Positions 52,310 to 61,216 are shown, counted from the stretch's first letter. The stretch is 64,000 bases of DNA from Labilithrix sp. (GCA_019637155.1 JAHBWE010000021.1:1-64000); one strand, 5' to 3'. Notes: generated by a model from the sequence alone, not told the origin. Numbers and translations: made by a program.

Positions 52310-52365
52310 GCTTCGCAGAGCGTCCGTCGCGAGCATCCTCGCGCGCGACGACGCGAAGGAGCAAC
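52310..52365 (+). other. Duplicated fragment of the prkA 3' end
   Basis: The forward frame reads VASILARDDAKE, closely matching the PrkA C-terminus VASIFARGDAKE, and the DNA around it (GTCGCGAGCATCCTCGCGCG and on) matches the end of prkA at about 51384-51425 with few differences by eye. No other part of prkA is found here, so it seems to be a small duplicated or decayed piece about 0.9 kb downstream of the intact gene. Confidence 0.55.
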
Positions 52366-52377
52366 GAACGGCGACCT

Positions 52378-53325
52378 TCAGTACTGGACCTTCTCCGGCC
52401 GCAGGACGATGCGCGGGCTCATGCAGCTCGAGCTCGACGACGACAGCGCGTTCTTGTCGGTTCCGAGGTCGATGTTCTGGGTCGCGACGGTGATCCCGAA
52501 GGACTGGGGCGCGCCGCACGCGACTGTGCCGATGTTGACGGCCGTCGAGCCGTTCGGAACGTCCAGGATGCCCAAGGTCGTGCCCGTCACGGCGAGCTTG
52601 AGCGTGCTCGAGGTTGCGCCGCTGGGGAGCGTGACCGGGGAGATGGTGTTCTTCAACGACGCGTTGAACGAATCCCCGCACTTGATCAGCTTCTCGTTCG
52701 TCCCGGAGAGCTCGATCCCGAGCAGTCCGCTGCCGCTCGTGCCGCCGGTGCAGTCCTTCGGGTACCCCACGAACCTCACTGCCCTCGGCTGGAGGGTGAT
52801 CGTCTGCTCCTTGCCGTTGGTCGAGACCGGCGGCTTGAACGGGGCCGTAGGAGCCTGAGGGCTGTACTTGAGCGTGACAGGGAGCGGGCCGCAGGTGGCC
52901 AACGGATTCACCTGCGCGGTCACCTGGATCGGTTTGTCCCCTTGCTTCGCCGTGAACGGGACGACGCTCCCGTTGACGGTGAGCTGCCCTTTGATGTTCT
53001 CGGGGAAGGGAACGTCCTGACCGCCGCTCTTCGCCCCCACGTAGATCTTCCACGTCGACGGGGGGACGGCGGACGGGATCATGTTGGTGTACTTGGTGTG
53101 GATGCAACCAAGCTCGCTATCCGGCTTGTACAGCGCAAGCTCGTAGGTGGCCGGCTTCTGCGCCTCGACCGGGAGGGCGGCGGTGATGATCGCGACGGTA
53201 GCCGATGGGACGCCACACCGAACGCGACCATGCAGGCTTCCAGCGCGACTTAACGCACGTTTAAGGGGCGTCCAAACGCGGATGCGAGGCCAGCAGCTCG
53301 GAGGTCGAGCAGCTCCCAGCGCCAC
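52378..53325 (-). CDS. Exported protein of unknown function, start uncertain
   Basis: Up to 315 residues. The recognisable part begins VAIITAALPVEAQKPATY, looking like the end of a signal peptide, and continues as a Thr/Ser/Val-rich beta protein with five or six Cys (LGCIHTKY, ATCGPLPV, KDCTGG, IKCGDSF, VACGAPQ), probably two or three Ig-like domains. The only in-frame start is GTG 53325, giving an N-terminus without signal character that also covers an operator-like dyad. ATG 53231 is in another frame. The true start may be hidden by a frameshift. Confidence 0.6.
   Translation of the reverse strand: MALGAARPPSCWPRIRVWTPLKRALSRAGSLHGRVRCGVPSATVAIITAALPVEAQKPATYELALYKPDSELGCIHTKYTNMIPSAVPPSTWKIYVGAKSGGQDVPFPENIKGQLTVNGSVVPFTAKQGDKPIQVTAQVNPLATCGPLPVTLKYSPQAPTAPFKPPVSTNGKEQTITLQPRAVRFVGYPKDCTGGTSGSGLLGIELSGTNEKLIKCGDSFNASLKNTISPVTLPSGATSSTLKLAVTGTTLGILDVPNGSTAVNIGTVACGAPQSFGITVATQNIDLGTDKNALSSSSSSCMSPRIVLRPEKVQY
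53249..53265. promoter_or_regulatory. 17-bp dyad, copy 1 (CTTAACGCACGTTTAAG)
   Basis: CTTAA and TTAAG are inverted around a 7-nt centre. The same element with three changes occurs 76 bp away (53325-53341). Both lie in the region between two divergent exported-protein genes, and both stand out by their A/T content. Likely binding sites for a dimeric regulator. Confidence 0.55.
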
Positions 53326-53341
53326 TTAATGCACCTTTAAG
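53325..53341. promoter_or_regulatory. 17-bp dyad, copy 2 (CTTAATGCACCTTTAAG)
   Basis: A second copy of the dyad, ending 20 nt before the ATG of the 53362 gene, hence within its promoter or leader. The match to copy 1 extends a few bases on each side (GCGC before, GC after). If a repressor binds here it would probably block the forward gene. Confidence 0.55.
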
Positions 53342-53361
53342 CGCTAGTCTCGTAGACGGTG

Positions 53362-54237
53362 ATGGGCGTGAAGCATCGCTTGGGGCTCGGCGTCGCGATC
53401 GCGGTGTGCACGGCGGCTTGCTCGTTCCTCGTCGACACGAGCGATCTGATCGTCGCCACCCCGGCGGCCTCCAACGACGGCGATAGCGGCGGCGGTGCGG
53501 TGGACGGCGGCGGCGGCGCGGAGGGCTCGGCCACGCCCGTGACCGTGGACGAAGCGGGCGCGCCGGACGCCGCGGTGGACGCCTCCTCGCCCTGCGCCAC
53601 GGCGCACGCGTTCTGCGACGACTTCGACGACGCGCGCCAAGAGGTGGGCAAAGGCTGGACGCGGGTGCAGACCGCGACCGGGCCGGTGGACTTCGACGAC
53701 GTCGTGGCGCGCTCGGCGCCGCGATCGCTGCGCACGGCCGTGACGCCGGCGAAGGGAACGCGGAACGGTGGGCTCTGGAAGTCCATCTCGACGCCGGGCG
53801 GGAAGCTGCACGTCGAGCTCGACGTCTTCGTCGAGAAGGCTGCGGCGGGCGCGAAGGCGGACCACATGATCCCGGTCGAGATCGACTTCTATCCGCCGCC
53901 GGCGACGTACGAGTACCACGGGGTCTTCCTCAGCGTGAGGAACAACCAAACCGTCATCGCGTACTTCGCGGAGCGTCCGCAGGGCCAGGGCGACACGTAC
54001 ATGGTGGAGGCTCCGGTCACGTTCGCGCTCGGGACGTGGCAACACGTCGTCTTCGACTACGACATCCCGGCACGCAAGGCCGTCGCGACGGTCGGCGGCG
54101 CCACGTTCGAGGTCGACGTGAAGGAGACGCCGACGCCGACGACCTCGGTCGAGGTCGCGGTCGGCGCGCCCTACGTCCACGAGGTGGAGGGCACGTGGAC
54201 GTCGCGCGTCGACAACGTCGTCGTGGACCTTCCATGA
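53362..54237 (+). CDS. Lipoprotein with LamG/concanavalin-like domain
   Basis: A 291-residue protein. The signal (MGVKHRLGLGVAIAVCTAAC) has lipobox TAAC. An acidic Gly-rich linker (about 30-75) is followed by FCDDFDDARQEVGKGWTRV, then a jelly-roll-like region (GKLHVELDVFVEK, TWQHVVFDYDIPARKA, VDNVVVDL) typical of laminin-G/concanavalin carbohydrate-binding folds. Start ATG 53362; GTG 53359 is adjacent. Expression is possibly controlled by the two dyads upstream. Confidence 0.8.
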   Translation: MGVKHRLGLGVAIAVCTAACSFLVDTSDLIVATPAASNDGDSGGGAVDGGGGAEGSATPVTVDEAGAPDAAVDASSPCATAHAFCDDFDDARQEVGKGWTRVQTATGPVDFDDVVARSAPRSLRTAVTPAKGTRNGGLWKSISTPGGKLHVELDVFVEKAAAGAKADHMIPVEIDFYPPPATYEYHGVFLSVRNNQTVIAYFAERPQGQGDTYMVEAPVTFALGTWQHVVFDYDIPARKAVATVGGATFEVDVKETPTPTTSVEVAVGAPYVHEVEGTWTSRVDNVVVDLP

Positions 54238-54363
54238 GCTCTCGCGTCGAGCACCACGATCGTGGGTCTCCCCTCTGCTCGAAGCCGCGAGTGGCACGAG
54301 CGCCGCGAAGACCTGAAGGAAACGCGCTCGATCGCGCGCGGGTGGCGGCGTATCCTCCATCCG

Positions 54364-55932
54364 ATGGTCTTCTCTCGCGGCCTCCGCGTCGCGCTCTGCG
54401 GCGCCGCGGCGTTCCTCGCGTGCTCGGAAGAGCCGCCGGGGGCGGGGCCGAAGCGCGAAGAGAAGAACCCCGACGGCACGGTGAAGGTCGAGTGCGGGAC
54501 CGCGACGACGAAGGCGTGCGAAGGCACGAGCTGCAAGGACGGCGGCGAGTGCGAGAGCAAGAAGTGCGAGGCGGGAAAATGCACGCGGCCGCTCCCGGCC
54601 TCCGCCACCGACGGGAAGAAGAACAACGACGAGACCGACATCGACTGCGGCGGCAAGAACGCCGAGAAGTGCGCCGACGACAAGGCGTGCAAGGTCGACG
54701 GCGACTGCAAGAACGACCTCTGCAAGAGCGACAAGTGCGCCGCGCCGAGCGCGACCGACGGACGCAAGAACGGCGACGAGACCGACATCGACTGCGGCGG
54801 CTCCTCGACGAGCGCGCCGAAGTGCGCGGCGGGCAAGGGCTGCGCCGTCGACGGCGACTGCACCACCGACGGCTGCGACGAGACGAAGAAGTGCGCCCTC
54901 GCGCGGAGCTGCGTGCCGATCAACGGCGGGCTCACCTGCGGCGAAGGCGAGGTCGGCGCGCCGGAGGCGAAACACGAGAGCTGCTGCACCGCGCTCCCGA
55001 TCCCCGGCTCGCAGACGAAGCTCGACAAGTACGAGATCACCGCGGGCCGCATGCGCGCGTTCATCGAGCGCACGCAGGGCGACGTCCGCGGCTGGTACGA
55101 CGCGAACGAGGGCACGCTCGGCGAAGCGGCGAAGGCGTCGATCGAGCCGTTCAAGGAGAGCCTCCCGAAGAACGAGGACCAGGCGATCGAGCACGTCGCC
55201 GCGCACGTGTTCCTCGCCGATCGCCCCAGCACCGCGCAGGGGTGTTACGTCGGCAACCAGGGCGATCAAGCCTTCGGCGCGCACACGTACTGGACCGGCG
55301 CGACCGAGGGCGAGGACCGCGCCTACGACCAGGCCGACCTCGATCGCCGCTCGCTCAACTGCGTCACGTATCCGATCGTCGCGGCGTTCTGCGCGTGGGA
55401 CGGCGGGCGCCTCCAGACGTGGGAGGAGAACAGCGCCGCCTACGGCGCCGGCAAGTATCCGTGGGGCGAGACGCCGGAGGCGGGCGGGCAGAACAACTTC
55501 CCGTTCCCCGACGGCCCGTACCAGAACATCGGACCCGGCGCGTTCCCGACGCCGCCGACGCCCGCGCAGCCGGTCGGCCCCTGCGCCGAGCCCACGTGCC
55601 AGCAGGGGCTCTTCAACTGGTCCAACAGCTACCAGGTGCCGGTCACCGGCGCCAAGCCGTGGGACCTCGCGAATTTCGTCGCGCCGCCGGGGCGCTTCGA
55701 GATGGATAAAGGCCCCGGCGGACACATGGACCTCGGCGCGAACAACATGGAGTGGACCTCGTCGCCGGGGCAGCAGTTCGGCGCCGATCCGGCGAGCGAT
55801 CCTCAATACGGGCCGAAGCGGCGCTGGGCGCGATCGGGCTCGTGGGAGGGCCACTCCGCCAACCACCAGACCTGGCAATTCGCCGTCATGACGAAATATG
55901 GCAAAACCGGTGGGCGCTGCGCGCGGGATTGA
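54364..55932 (+). CDS. Cys-rich lipoprotein with FGE-sulfatase (SUMF1-like) domain
   Basis: A 522-residue lipoprotein. The signal ends FLAC. Residues of about 40-190 hold Cys repeats of the form NDETDIDCGG, DDKACKVDGDCKNDLC and DCTTDGCDETKKC, which I know mainly from myxobacterial surface proteins. Residues of about 210-520 are an FGE-sulfatase domain: LDKYEITAGRMRAFIE, CAWDGGRLQTWEE, GHMDLGANNMEWTSSPG and GKTGGRCAR. Catalytic Cys pairs for formylglycine formation are not clearly in place, so it may be a non-enzymatic member. The stop directly abuts the next gene's ATG. Confidence 0.88.
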   Translation: MVFSRGLRVALCGAAAFLACSEEPPGAGPKREEKNPDGTVKVECGTATTKACEGTSCKDGGECESKKCEAGKCTRPLPASATDGKKNNDETDIDCGGKNAEKCADDKACKVDGDCKNDLCKSDKCAAPSATDGRKNGDETDIDCGGSSTSAPKCAAGKGCAVDGDCTTDGCDETKKCALARSCVPINGGLTCGEGEVGAPEAKHESCCTALPIPGSQTKLDKYEITAGRMRAFIERTQGDVRGWYDANEGTLGEAAKASIEPFKESLPKNEDQAIEHVAAHVFLADRPSTAQGCYVGNQGDQAFGAHTYWTGATEGEDRAYDQADLDRRSLNCVTYPIVAAFCAWDGGRLQTWEENSAAYGAGKYPWGETPEAGGQNNFPFPDGPYQNIGPGAFPTPPTPAQPVGPCAEPTCQQGLFNWSNSYQVPVTGAKPWDLANFVAPPGRFEMDKGPGGHMDLGANNMEWTSSPGQQFGADPASDPQYGPKRRWARSGSWEGHSANHQTWQFAVMTKYGKTGGRCARD

Positions 55933-56661
55933 ATGAAGACCCCCGCCCGCTTCTCCAAGCCCGCGCTCCGACTCCAGCCGACCACGTTATGGGATTATCC
56001 CTCGCAGCACTACGGCGAAGGGACGCAGGGCGACGCCCGCTTCGTCGGCGCGACGCCATCGTACGTGATCTGGAACCTCGTCGAGCGCTACACGAAAAAA
56101 GGCGACCTCGTCGTCGATCCGTTCTGCGGCTCGGGGACGACGCTCGACGTCGCGAAGGACACCGAGCGGCGCGGGCGCGGGTTCGACCTGTCGCCCCAGC
56201 GCGCGGACATCGAGCGCGCCGACGCGCGGAAGCTGCCGCTCGAGAACGCCTCCGTCGACCTCGTCTTCATGGATCCGCCGTACGGCGACCATATTCGCTA
56301 TTCGAACGAGCGCGAGTGCATCGGGAAGCTCTCCGCCTACGATCCCGCGTATTACCGCGCGATGCACCGCGCCGTCCGCGAGGCCGCGCGCGTGCTCCGC
56401 CCCGGCGGCGTCTTTGGCCTCTACGTCTGCGACTACTTCGAAAAGAAGAAGGGATTCGCGCCGGTCGGCTTTCAGCTCTTCATGAGCGTCGCGGAGTCGT
56501 TCGAGATCCTCGACGTCGTGAGCGTCACCCGTCACAACAAGACGCTCGAGATGGGGAATTACCGGAAGGCGGCCGAGGAAGGGAACTTCTTCCTCCGCGG
56601 CTTCAATTACCTGTTCATCGGGCGCCGGCCCGAGGCCGCCGCGTCGAAGAGGAGGCGATAA
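55933..56661 (+). CDS. DNA methyltransferase-like protein (N6/N4, DPPY type)
   Basis: A 242-residue SAM-dependent methyltransferase. DPFCGSGTT near residue 65 is motif I, and MDPPYGDHIRY near 113 is the catalytic DPPY motif of N6-adenine or N4-cytosine enzymes. LRPGGVFGLYVCDYF follows. No separate target-recognition domain is visible, and no restriction endonuclease gene is adjacent, so it is an orphan; an RNA substrate cannot be excluded. It starts one base after the stop of the previous gene. Confidence 0.85.
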   Translation: MKTPARFSKPALRLQPTTLWDYPSQHYGEGTQGDARFVGATPSYVIWNLVERYTKKGDLVVDPFCGSGTTLDVAKDTERRGRGFDLSPQRADIERADARKLPLENASVDLVFMDPPYGDHIRYSNERECIGKLSAYDPAYYRAMHRAVREAARVLRPGGVFGLYVCDYFEKKKGFAPVGFQLFMSVAESFEILDVVSVTRHNKTLEMGNYRKAAEEGNFFLRGFNYLFIGRRPEAAASKRRR

Positions 56662-56662
56662 G

Positions 56663-57451
56663 ATGCGACGGAGCGCGATTGCCCTCTTGCCTTTCGCGGT
56701 GTGCGCCGGCCTCGCGTGCAACGCGATCACCGGCGAGCACGAGCGCGTCCTCGCGGCCGAGGTCGACGACGAGCGCGACGGCGGCGACGGCCGCCCCGAC
56801 ACCGGGAGCCCGCCCGGCACGGAGGAGGACACCGGCGCCCCGCCGGTCACCGAGCCCGACGCGGGCGACGCGGGCCCGACGACGCAGACGGTCACGCTCG
56901 GGACCAACTGGCAGAGCCCGAACGGCGCGACGTTCACGATCACGGGCGGCGGGACGAAGATCGCGACGGTGACGGCGCCGAAGTACCACGGCATGCTGCT
57001 GCCGGCGACGCCGCCGACGACGGCGAAGGACTACAAGGTCAAGGCGCGCATCCTCGCCAACGAGCAGCACGAATACGGCATCTTCGTCCGCGGGCGCGGG
57101 GCCGGCGACACGTTCCAGGCGATCGTGCTCTCGTCGCGCATCAGCAACGCCGCGACGGAGAACCGGCCGTTCATGGCGACGATCACGGTCGCGGAGGACA
57201 ACCCCGACGTCGCCAACGGCGCCGAGGCGACCCCGTACGCGTTCGCGGCCGGGAAGGTGTGGATCTTCGAGGTCGAGGCGAAGGGCGAGAAGGTCGACGG
57301 CACGATCTACCGTGAAGACGATCCCGGCGGCGTCCGGCGCGCGATGACGTTGACGGACAAGACGCCCGCCGGCGAGCGCGGCTCGGGCGTGGGCTTCTAC
57401 GGCTACGGCGCGGCCAACGCGATCCTGCTCGAGATGACGATCACCTTCTGA
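56663..57451 (+). CDS. Putative lipoprotein
   Basis: A 262-residue lipoprotein: signal ending GLAC, acidic/Pro linker (GGDGRPDTGSPPGTEE), and a beta-rich domain (VTLGTNWQSPNGATFTITGG, YGIFVRGRGAGDTFQAIVLS, GSGVGFYGYGAANAI), perhaps another concanavalin-like fold. It begins 1 nt after the methyltransferase stop and overlaps the convergent hydroxylase gene by 11 nt. Confidence 0.78.
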   Translation: MRRSAIALLPFAVCAGLACNAITGEHERVLAAEVDDERDGGDGRPDTGSPPGTEEDTGAPPVTEPDAGDAGPTTQTVTLGTNWQSPNGATFTITGGGTKIATVTAPKYHGMLLPATPPTTAKDYKVKARILANEQHEYGIFVRGRGAGDTFQAIVLSSRISNAATENRPFMATITVAEDNPDVANGAEATPYAFAAGKVWIFEVEAKGEKVDGTIYREDDPGGVRRAMTLTDKTPAGERGSGVGFYGYGAANAILLEMTITF

Positions 57452-58598
57452 TCGCGCCGAACGACAGCGCGCCGATCGCGAAGAGGCGCTCGAGCAGCGC
57501 GCGCGCCGCCGCGTTCTTCGCCGCCGCGAGGACGCTCGCGCCGTCGTGCCGGCGCGCGCGGCAGAGGAGCTTCGCGAGCGCGCTCGCCTCGCGCGGGACG
57601 GCGATCTCCTCGCCCGCGACGTAGAGCCGGAGCGCGCCGCGCGCGGCGGGCAAGAACGCCCAGCGCCCCTCCTCCGAGCGCACCAGCGTCGCGTTCTTCT
57701 TCGCGAGCCGCGCCAGGATCTTCTTCGCGTCCGGCGCCGTCCGCGGAGCCTCGAGCGTGTGGCCCGGCTTGAGCCGCGTCGTGTGCGCGGCGAACCAGCG
57801 ATCGATCGCGTCGTCGGAGAGATCGAGCGAACGGATCATCGCGCGCGCGCGGGCGAGGAGCGCAGGCGGGATCGCGCCCGGCTCGCGCGCGGGCGCGAGC
57901 GGCGGATCGGCGAGGAGCTCAGCCGCCCCGGGGCGGCTCGCGGCGGCGGCGGCGAAGGAGGTCCACGCCTCGGCCGCGCTCGGGGCGCGGAAGCCGATCG
58001 AGTACGTCAGGCACGGCGACTCCGCGATGCCGTGATGCGCGAAGCCGGGCGGGAGGTAGAGCATGTCGCCGGGGCGGAGCACCTCGTCGCGATCGAGCAC
58101 CGGGTCGGCGAGGATGCGGAGCACGAGCCCGGGCACGAAGGTGCGGTCCTCGGCCGGCTTCGAGCCCCACTGCCACCGCCGCTCCCCGCGGCCTTGCACG
58201 AGGAACACGTCGTAGCTGTCGAGGTGCGGACCGACGCTGCCGCCGCGCTCCGCGTAGCTCACCATCACGTCGTCGACGCGCACGTTCGGGATCCACGAGA
58301 ACGCGTCGAGGAGGAGCGCCGCGTCGGGGACCCAGCGGTTGACCTCTTGCACGAGGAGCGTCCACTCGCGATCGGGGAGCTCGATGAAGCGGGACTCGGG
58401 GTGAGGTCCCCACGCGACGTCCCAGCGGCGGCCCTTGCCGCGCACGATGCGCGACTCCACGCCGTCTTCGCACGCGAGGCCGGCGAGCTCCTCCGGCGTG
58501 AGCGGATCGGCGAAGGCGGGGAACGCCTGGCGGACGAGGAGCGGCTTCTTCTGCCAGTATTCGCGCAGGAAGCGGGCGGGCGAGAGTCCTCCGAGCAC
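57441..58598 (-). CDS. Cupin/JmjC ribosomal oxygenase, YcfD/RoxA-like
   Basis: A 385-residue Fe(II)/2-oxoglutarate oxygenase. YWQKKPLLVRQAFPAF is the typical opening, and VGPHLDSYDVFLVQ gives the HxD iron pair near residues 124-126. The distal His is probably in FAHHGIAESP near 188, and GLSPARFLREY and the C-terminal winged-helix part match the RoxA family, which hydroxylates an Arg of ribosomal protein uL16. The start is GTG 58598 (VLGGLSPARF). The assignment to uL16 is by family only. Confidence 0.88.
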   Translation of the reverse strand: MLGGLSPARFLREYWQKKPLLVRQAFPAFADPLTPEELAGLACEDGVESRIVRGKGRRWDVAWGPHPESRFIELPDREWTLLVQEVNRWVPDAALLLDAFSWIPNVRVDDVMVSYAERGGSVGPHLDSYDVFLVQGRGERRWQWGSKPAEDRTFVPGLVLRILADPVLDRDEVLRPGDMLYLPPGFAHHGIAESPCLTYSIGFRAPSAAEAWTSFAAAAASRPGAAELLADPPLAPAREPGAIPPALLARARAMIRSLDLSDDAIDRWFAAHTTRLKPGHTLEAPRTAPDAKKILARLAKKNATLVRSEEGRWAFLPAARGALRLYVAGEEIAVPREASALAKLLCRARRHDGASVLAAAKNAAARALLERLFAIGALSFGAIRR

Positions 58599-58620
58599 GC
58601 GGCCGGACTATCATGCGTGC

Positions 58621-59682
58621 GTGAAAGCAGGAATCGCCGCTTCTCTCCTCGTGCGGCAAGTGAAGAACACGGCGGCGTGGCTCTGGACCGATCAGCCCGC
58701 GGCGACGCGCGACCTCGACGCGGTCGCGAACAGCGACGGTCCCGCTCCGCTCGGCGCGATGCTGACCGCGCACTGGGCCACCGTCGCGACGTTCGTGCCG
58801 ACCGACGTCGACGCGCGCATCCGCCACCACGCGTGGCAGGCGATGGCGACGCCGGACGAGGTCGCGGCGGCGTGCGAGCTCGTCGACGCGCGCACGCGCC
58901 TCGACGTGCACGCGGTCTCGGCGCGCGTGTTCGACTCGCCGCGCGGCCCGCTCTCGGGCCACGACGGCGAGTGGTTCTCGGTCCGCGCGGGCGCGCTCGC
59001 GCGGGCGGCGCAGCTCGGCGACGTCGCGCTCACGGAGCGCGTCGCGGCCGCGATCGACGCGGAGCTCGAGCGCGCGGAGGCGATCTTCGATCATGCGCAG
59101 GGCGACGCGCGGGCGACGCTCACGGTCGCGACGATCCTCGCGCACAACCTCGGCGACCTCTCGCGCGTCGTCGCGGACTGGCCGAAGGTCCCTGCCCTCG
59201 CGCCATACCGCGACCGCTGGCTCCGCCTCGGCCACGCCGACGCGCCGATCCCGCGCCCCGCCTTCGTCGTCGCGGGCCGGCTCAACAAGGCGATCATGGC
59301 GCACGAGAACCACCGCTTCCTCCCGCTGCGGAAGCCGCGCGGCCTCCGCGTCGCGCGCGCGCTCCTGCTCCCGATCGGCCCGTGGCTCGACGCGTGGGGA
59401 GAGATGATCGCGACGAGCCCGCACCTCGAGGACAAGGATCGCGCGGAGGTCCTCGAGGCCTTGCTCGAGGTTCACGCGCGCGACGGCAACCAGGAGGGTT
59501 GCCTCCGCGCGATCGCGGGGCTTCATCGCGCGACGCGCGGCGGCATCGAGCGCTACGTCCCCGCTCTCCCGGCGCGCATGCGCAAGGACGCGCTCCGCGG
59601 CCGCGTCCGCGACGCGCTCGACGTCACCGCGACCCATTTCGCCGCCCGCATCGCGAAGCGCCTCGAAGCCGCACGCCGCTGA
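58621..59682 (+). CDS. Hypothetical helical protein
   Basis: A 353-residue, Ala/Arg-rich, mostly helical protein without signal or membrane segment, starting at GTG 58621 (VKAGIAASLLVRQVKNTAAW). Two regions look well structured (ATVATFVPTDVDARIRHHAW and LVDARTRLDVHAV); a third (MAHENHRFLPLRKPRGLRVA) is basic. No family recognised. It is divergent from the hydroxylase gene with only 22 nt between them. Confidence 0.65.
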   Translation: MKAGIAASLLVRQVKNTAAWLWTDQPAATRDLDAVANSDGPAPLGAMLTAHWATVATFVPTDVDARIRHHAWQAMATPDEVAAACELVDARTRLDVHAVSARVFDSPRGPLSGHDGEWFSVRAGALARAAQLGDVALTERVAAAIDAELERAEAIFDHAQGDARATLTVATILAHNLGDLSRVVADWPKVPALAPYRDRWLRLGHADAPIPRPAFVVAGRLNKAIMAHENHRFLPLRKPRGLRVARALLLPIGPWLDAWGEMIATSPHLEDKDRAEVLEALLEVHARDGNQEGCLRAIAGLHRATRGGIERYVPALPARMRKDALRGRVRDALDVTATHFAARIAKRLEAARR

Positions 59683-59797
59683 GCCGACGGTCGCGCAACT
59701 TTGGCGGCGTGATCCTTCATATGTGAAAGATCAGCGGCGCGGCGCGACCTGATCGCGCGAACTTAGGTGTCGGCACGAAGCTCGCTTATCAGGCGAG

Positions 59798-59845
59798 CGG
59801 CACCGCGTGGAGGCGTCTCCCCCCCCGCGCCGTAGCGCGGTGCCG
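59798..59845. repeat. 10-bp inverted repeat between two genes
   Basis: CGGCACCGCG (59798-59807) and CGCGGTGCCG (59836-59845) are perfect complements around a 28-nt loop. A smaller dyad CTCGC/GCGAG lies just to its left. It may be a terminator for the P450 gene (ends 59870, minus) or for the forward gene (ends 59682). Confidence 0.4.
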
Positions 59846-59869
59846 TCTTCTTCCACGCAGTCCCGAGGT

Positions 59870-61216
59870 TCAGTCGGGGCGGCGGAGCTCGGCGCGGGCT
59901 CGGAGGTTCTTGGGGCGGAGGGTGACGAGGGGCTCGATCTCGGCGGGGCCTGCGTGCTCGAGCTCGAAGCGGAGGCGGCGGGCCAGCGTCGCGAGGACGA
60001 CGTGGCCCTCCATGAGCGCGAAGTGGTTGCCGATGCAGATGCGCGCGCCCGCGCCGAAGGGCATGTACGCGCAGCGCGGGAGCTGCTTCTCGCGATCGTT
60101 CATGAAGCGCTCGGGATCGAAGCGCTCCGGATCGGGCCAGAGATCGGCGCGGAGGTGGATGCCCATCACGTTCACGATGACGATCGAGCCCGGGCCGACC
60201 TCGTGCTCGCCGATGCGCACGCGCCCGAGCGGACGGCGGCCGATGAGGTAGGCCGGCGGATAGAGGCGCATCGACTCCTTGAAGACCGCGAGCGTGTAGG
60301 GGAGCTTCTTGAGGTCGTCGTAGTCGGGCGCGCGGCCGAGGGCGGCGAGCTCGGCCTCCATCTTCGCGCGCACGTCGGGGTGCTTCGCGAGGAGGTAGAA
60401 CGTCCACGCGAGCGCGTTCGCGGTCGTCTCGTGGCCGGCGAGGAAGAGGCCCATCGCCTCGTCGCGGACCTGACGATCGCTCATCGGCTTGCCGTCCTCG
60501 TCGCGCGCCTCGAGCAACATGCTGAGCACGTCGCCGCGGTCCTCGCCGCTCCGGCGATGCGCGTCGATGATGCGATAGACGACGCGATCGAGCCGCTGCA
60601 CCGCCGCGCGGTACTTGAGGTTCAGCGGCGTGGGGACGATCGGCGGGATCGGGATGAGCGAGCTCATCTGCTCCATCGCGACCTCCATCGAGGTGGCGAC
60701 CGCCTCGGAGACGGTCTCCGCGTCGGCGCCGACGTCGGTGTCGAAGAGCGTCTTGCCGACGATCTCGAAGGTGAGGCGCATCATCCCTTCGCCGAGGTCG
60801 ATCCGCTCGCCGTCGCGGAGGCGATCGACGAACCGCTCCGCGAGCGCGCCCATCGTCGCCCCGTACGCCGCGACGCGCTTGTGCGCGAACGCGGGCGCGA
60901 GGAGCTTCCGCTGCTTCTCGTGGAGCGGCGCCTCGCTCGTGAGGAGGCCGTCGCCGAGCGCGGGCTTGAGGAAGATCGCCATCCCGGGCGACTTGTGGAA
61001 CGACGTCTGCTTCGCGACGAGGATCTCGTTGGCGAGCGCCGGCGACTGCACCATCACCGTGTGCCGGATGATCCCGATCGGCAGGTCGACGACGTCGGGG
61101 TGGTCCTTCGCGAGGCGCTGGAGGAAGCCGACCCGATCGTTCCGGAACGCGCCGAGGTGGCCGACGAGCGGAGTCCCGCGGTCGCGCGGGATGGGCTTCG
61201 TGGTGACGGTGTTCAT
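59870..61216 (-). CDS. Cytochrome P450
   Basis: A 448-residue P450 without signal peptide. AGHETT near residue 262, ESMR near 316 and FGAGARICIG near 390 are the I-helix, ExxR and heme-Cys motifs; the opening PIPRDRGTPLVGHLGAF is typical of fatty-acid or lipid hydroxylating bacterial P450s. It is not a close relative of the P450 at 11.8 kb by eye. It is divergent from a tetR gene with a palindrome in between, so it is probably repressed by that regulator. Confidence 0.94.
   Translation of the reverse strand: MNTVTTKPIPRDRGTPLVGHLGAFRNDRVGFLQRLAKDHPDVVDLPIGIIRHTVMVQSPALANEILVAKQTSFHKSPGMAIFLKPALGDGLLTSEAPLHEKQRKLLAPAFAHKRVAAYGATMGALAERFVDRLRDGERIDLGEGMMRLTFEIVGKTLFDTDVGADAETVSEAVATSMEVAMEQMSSLIPIPPIVPTPLNLKYRAAVQRLDRVVYRIIDAHRRSGEDRGDVLSMLLEARDEDGKPMSDRQVRDEAMGLFLAGHETTANALAWTFYLLAKHPDVRAKMEAELAALGRAPDYDDLKKLPYTLAVFKESMRLYPPAYLIGRRPLGRVRIGEHEVGPGSIVIVNVMGIHLRADLWPDPERFDPERFMNDREKQLPRCAYMPFGAGARICIGNHFALMEGHVVLATLARRLRFELEHAGPAEIEPLVTLRPKNLRARAELRRPD

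Noticed and set aside
52236..52493. Forward 85-codon frame after the coiled-coil gene (ATGA overlap)
   Set aside because: Only the part resembling the PrkA end has any character; the rest is antisense to the next gene, so it is listed as a duplicated fragment instead of a gene.
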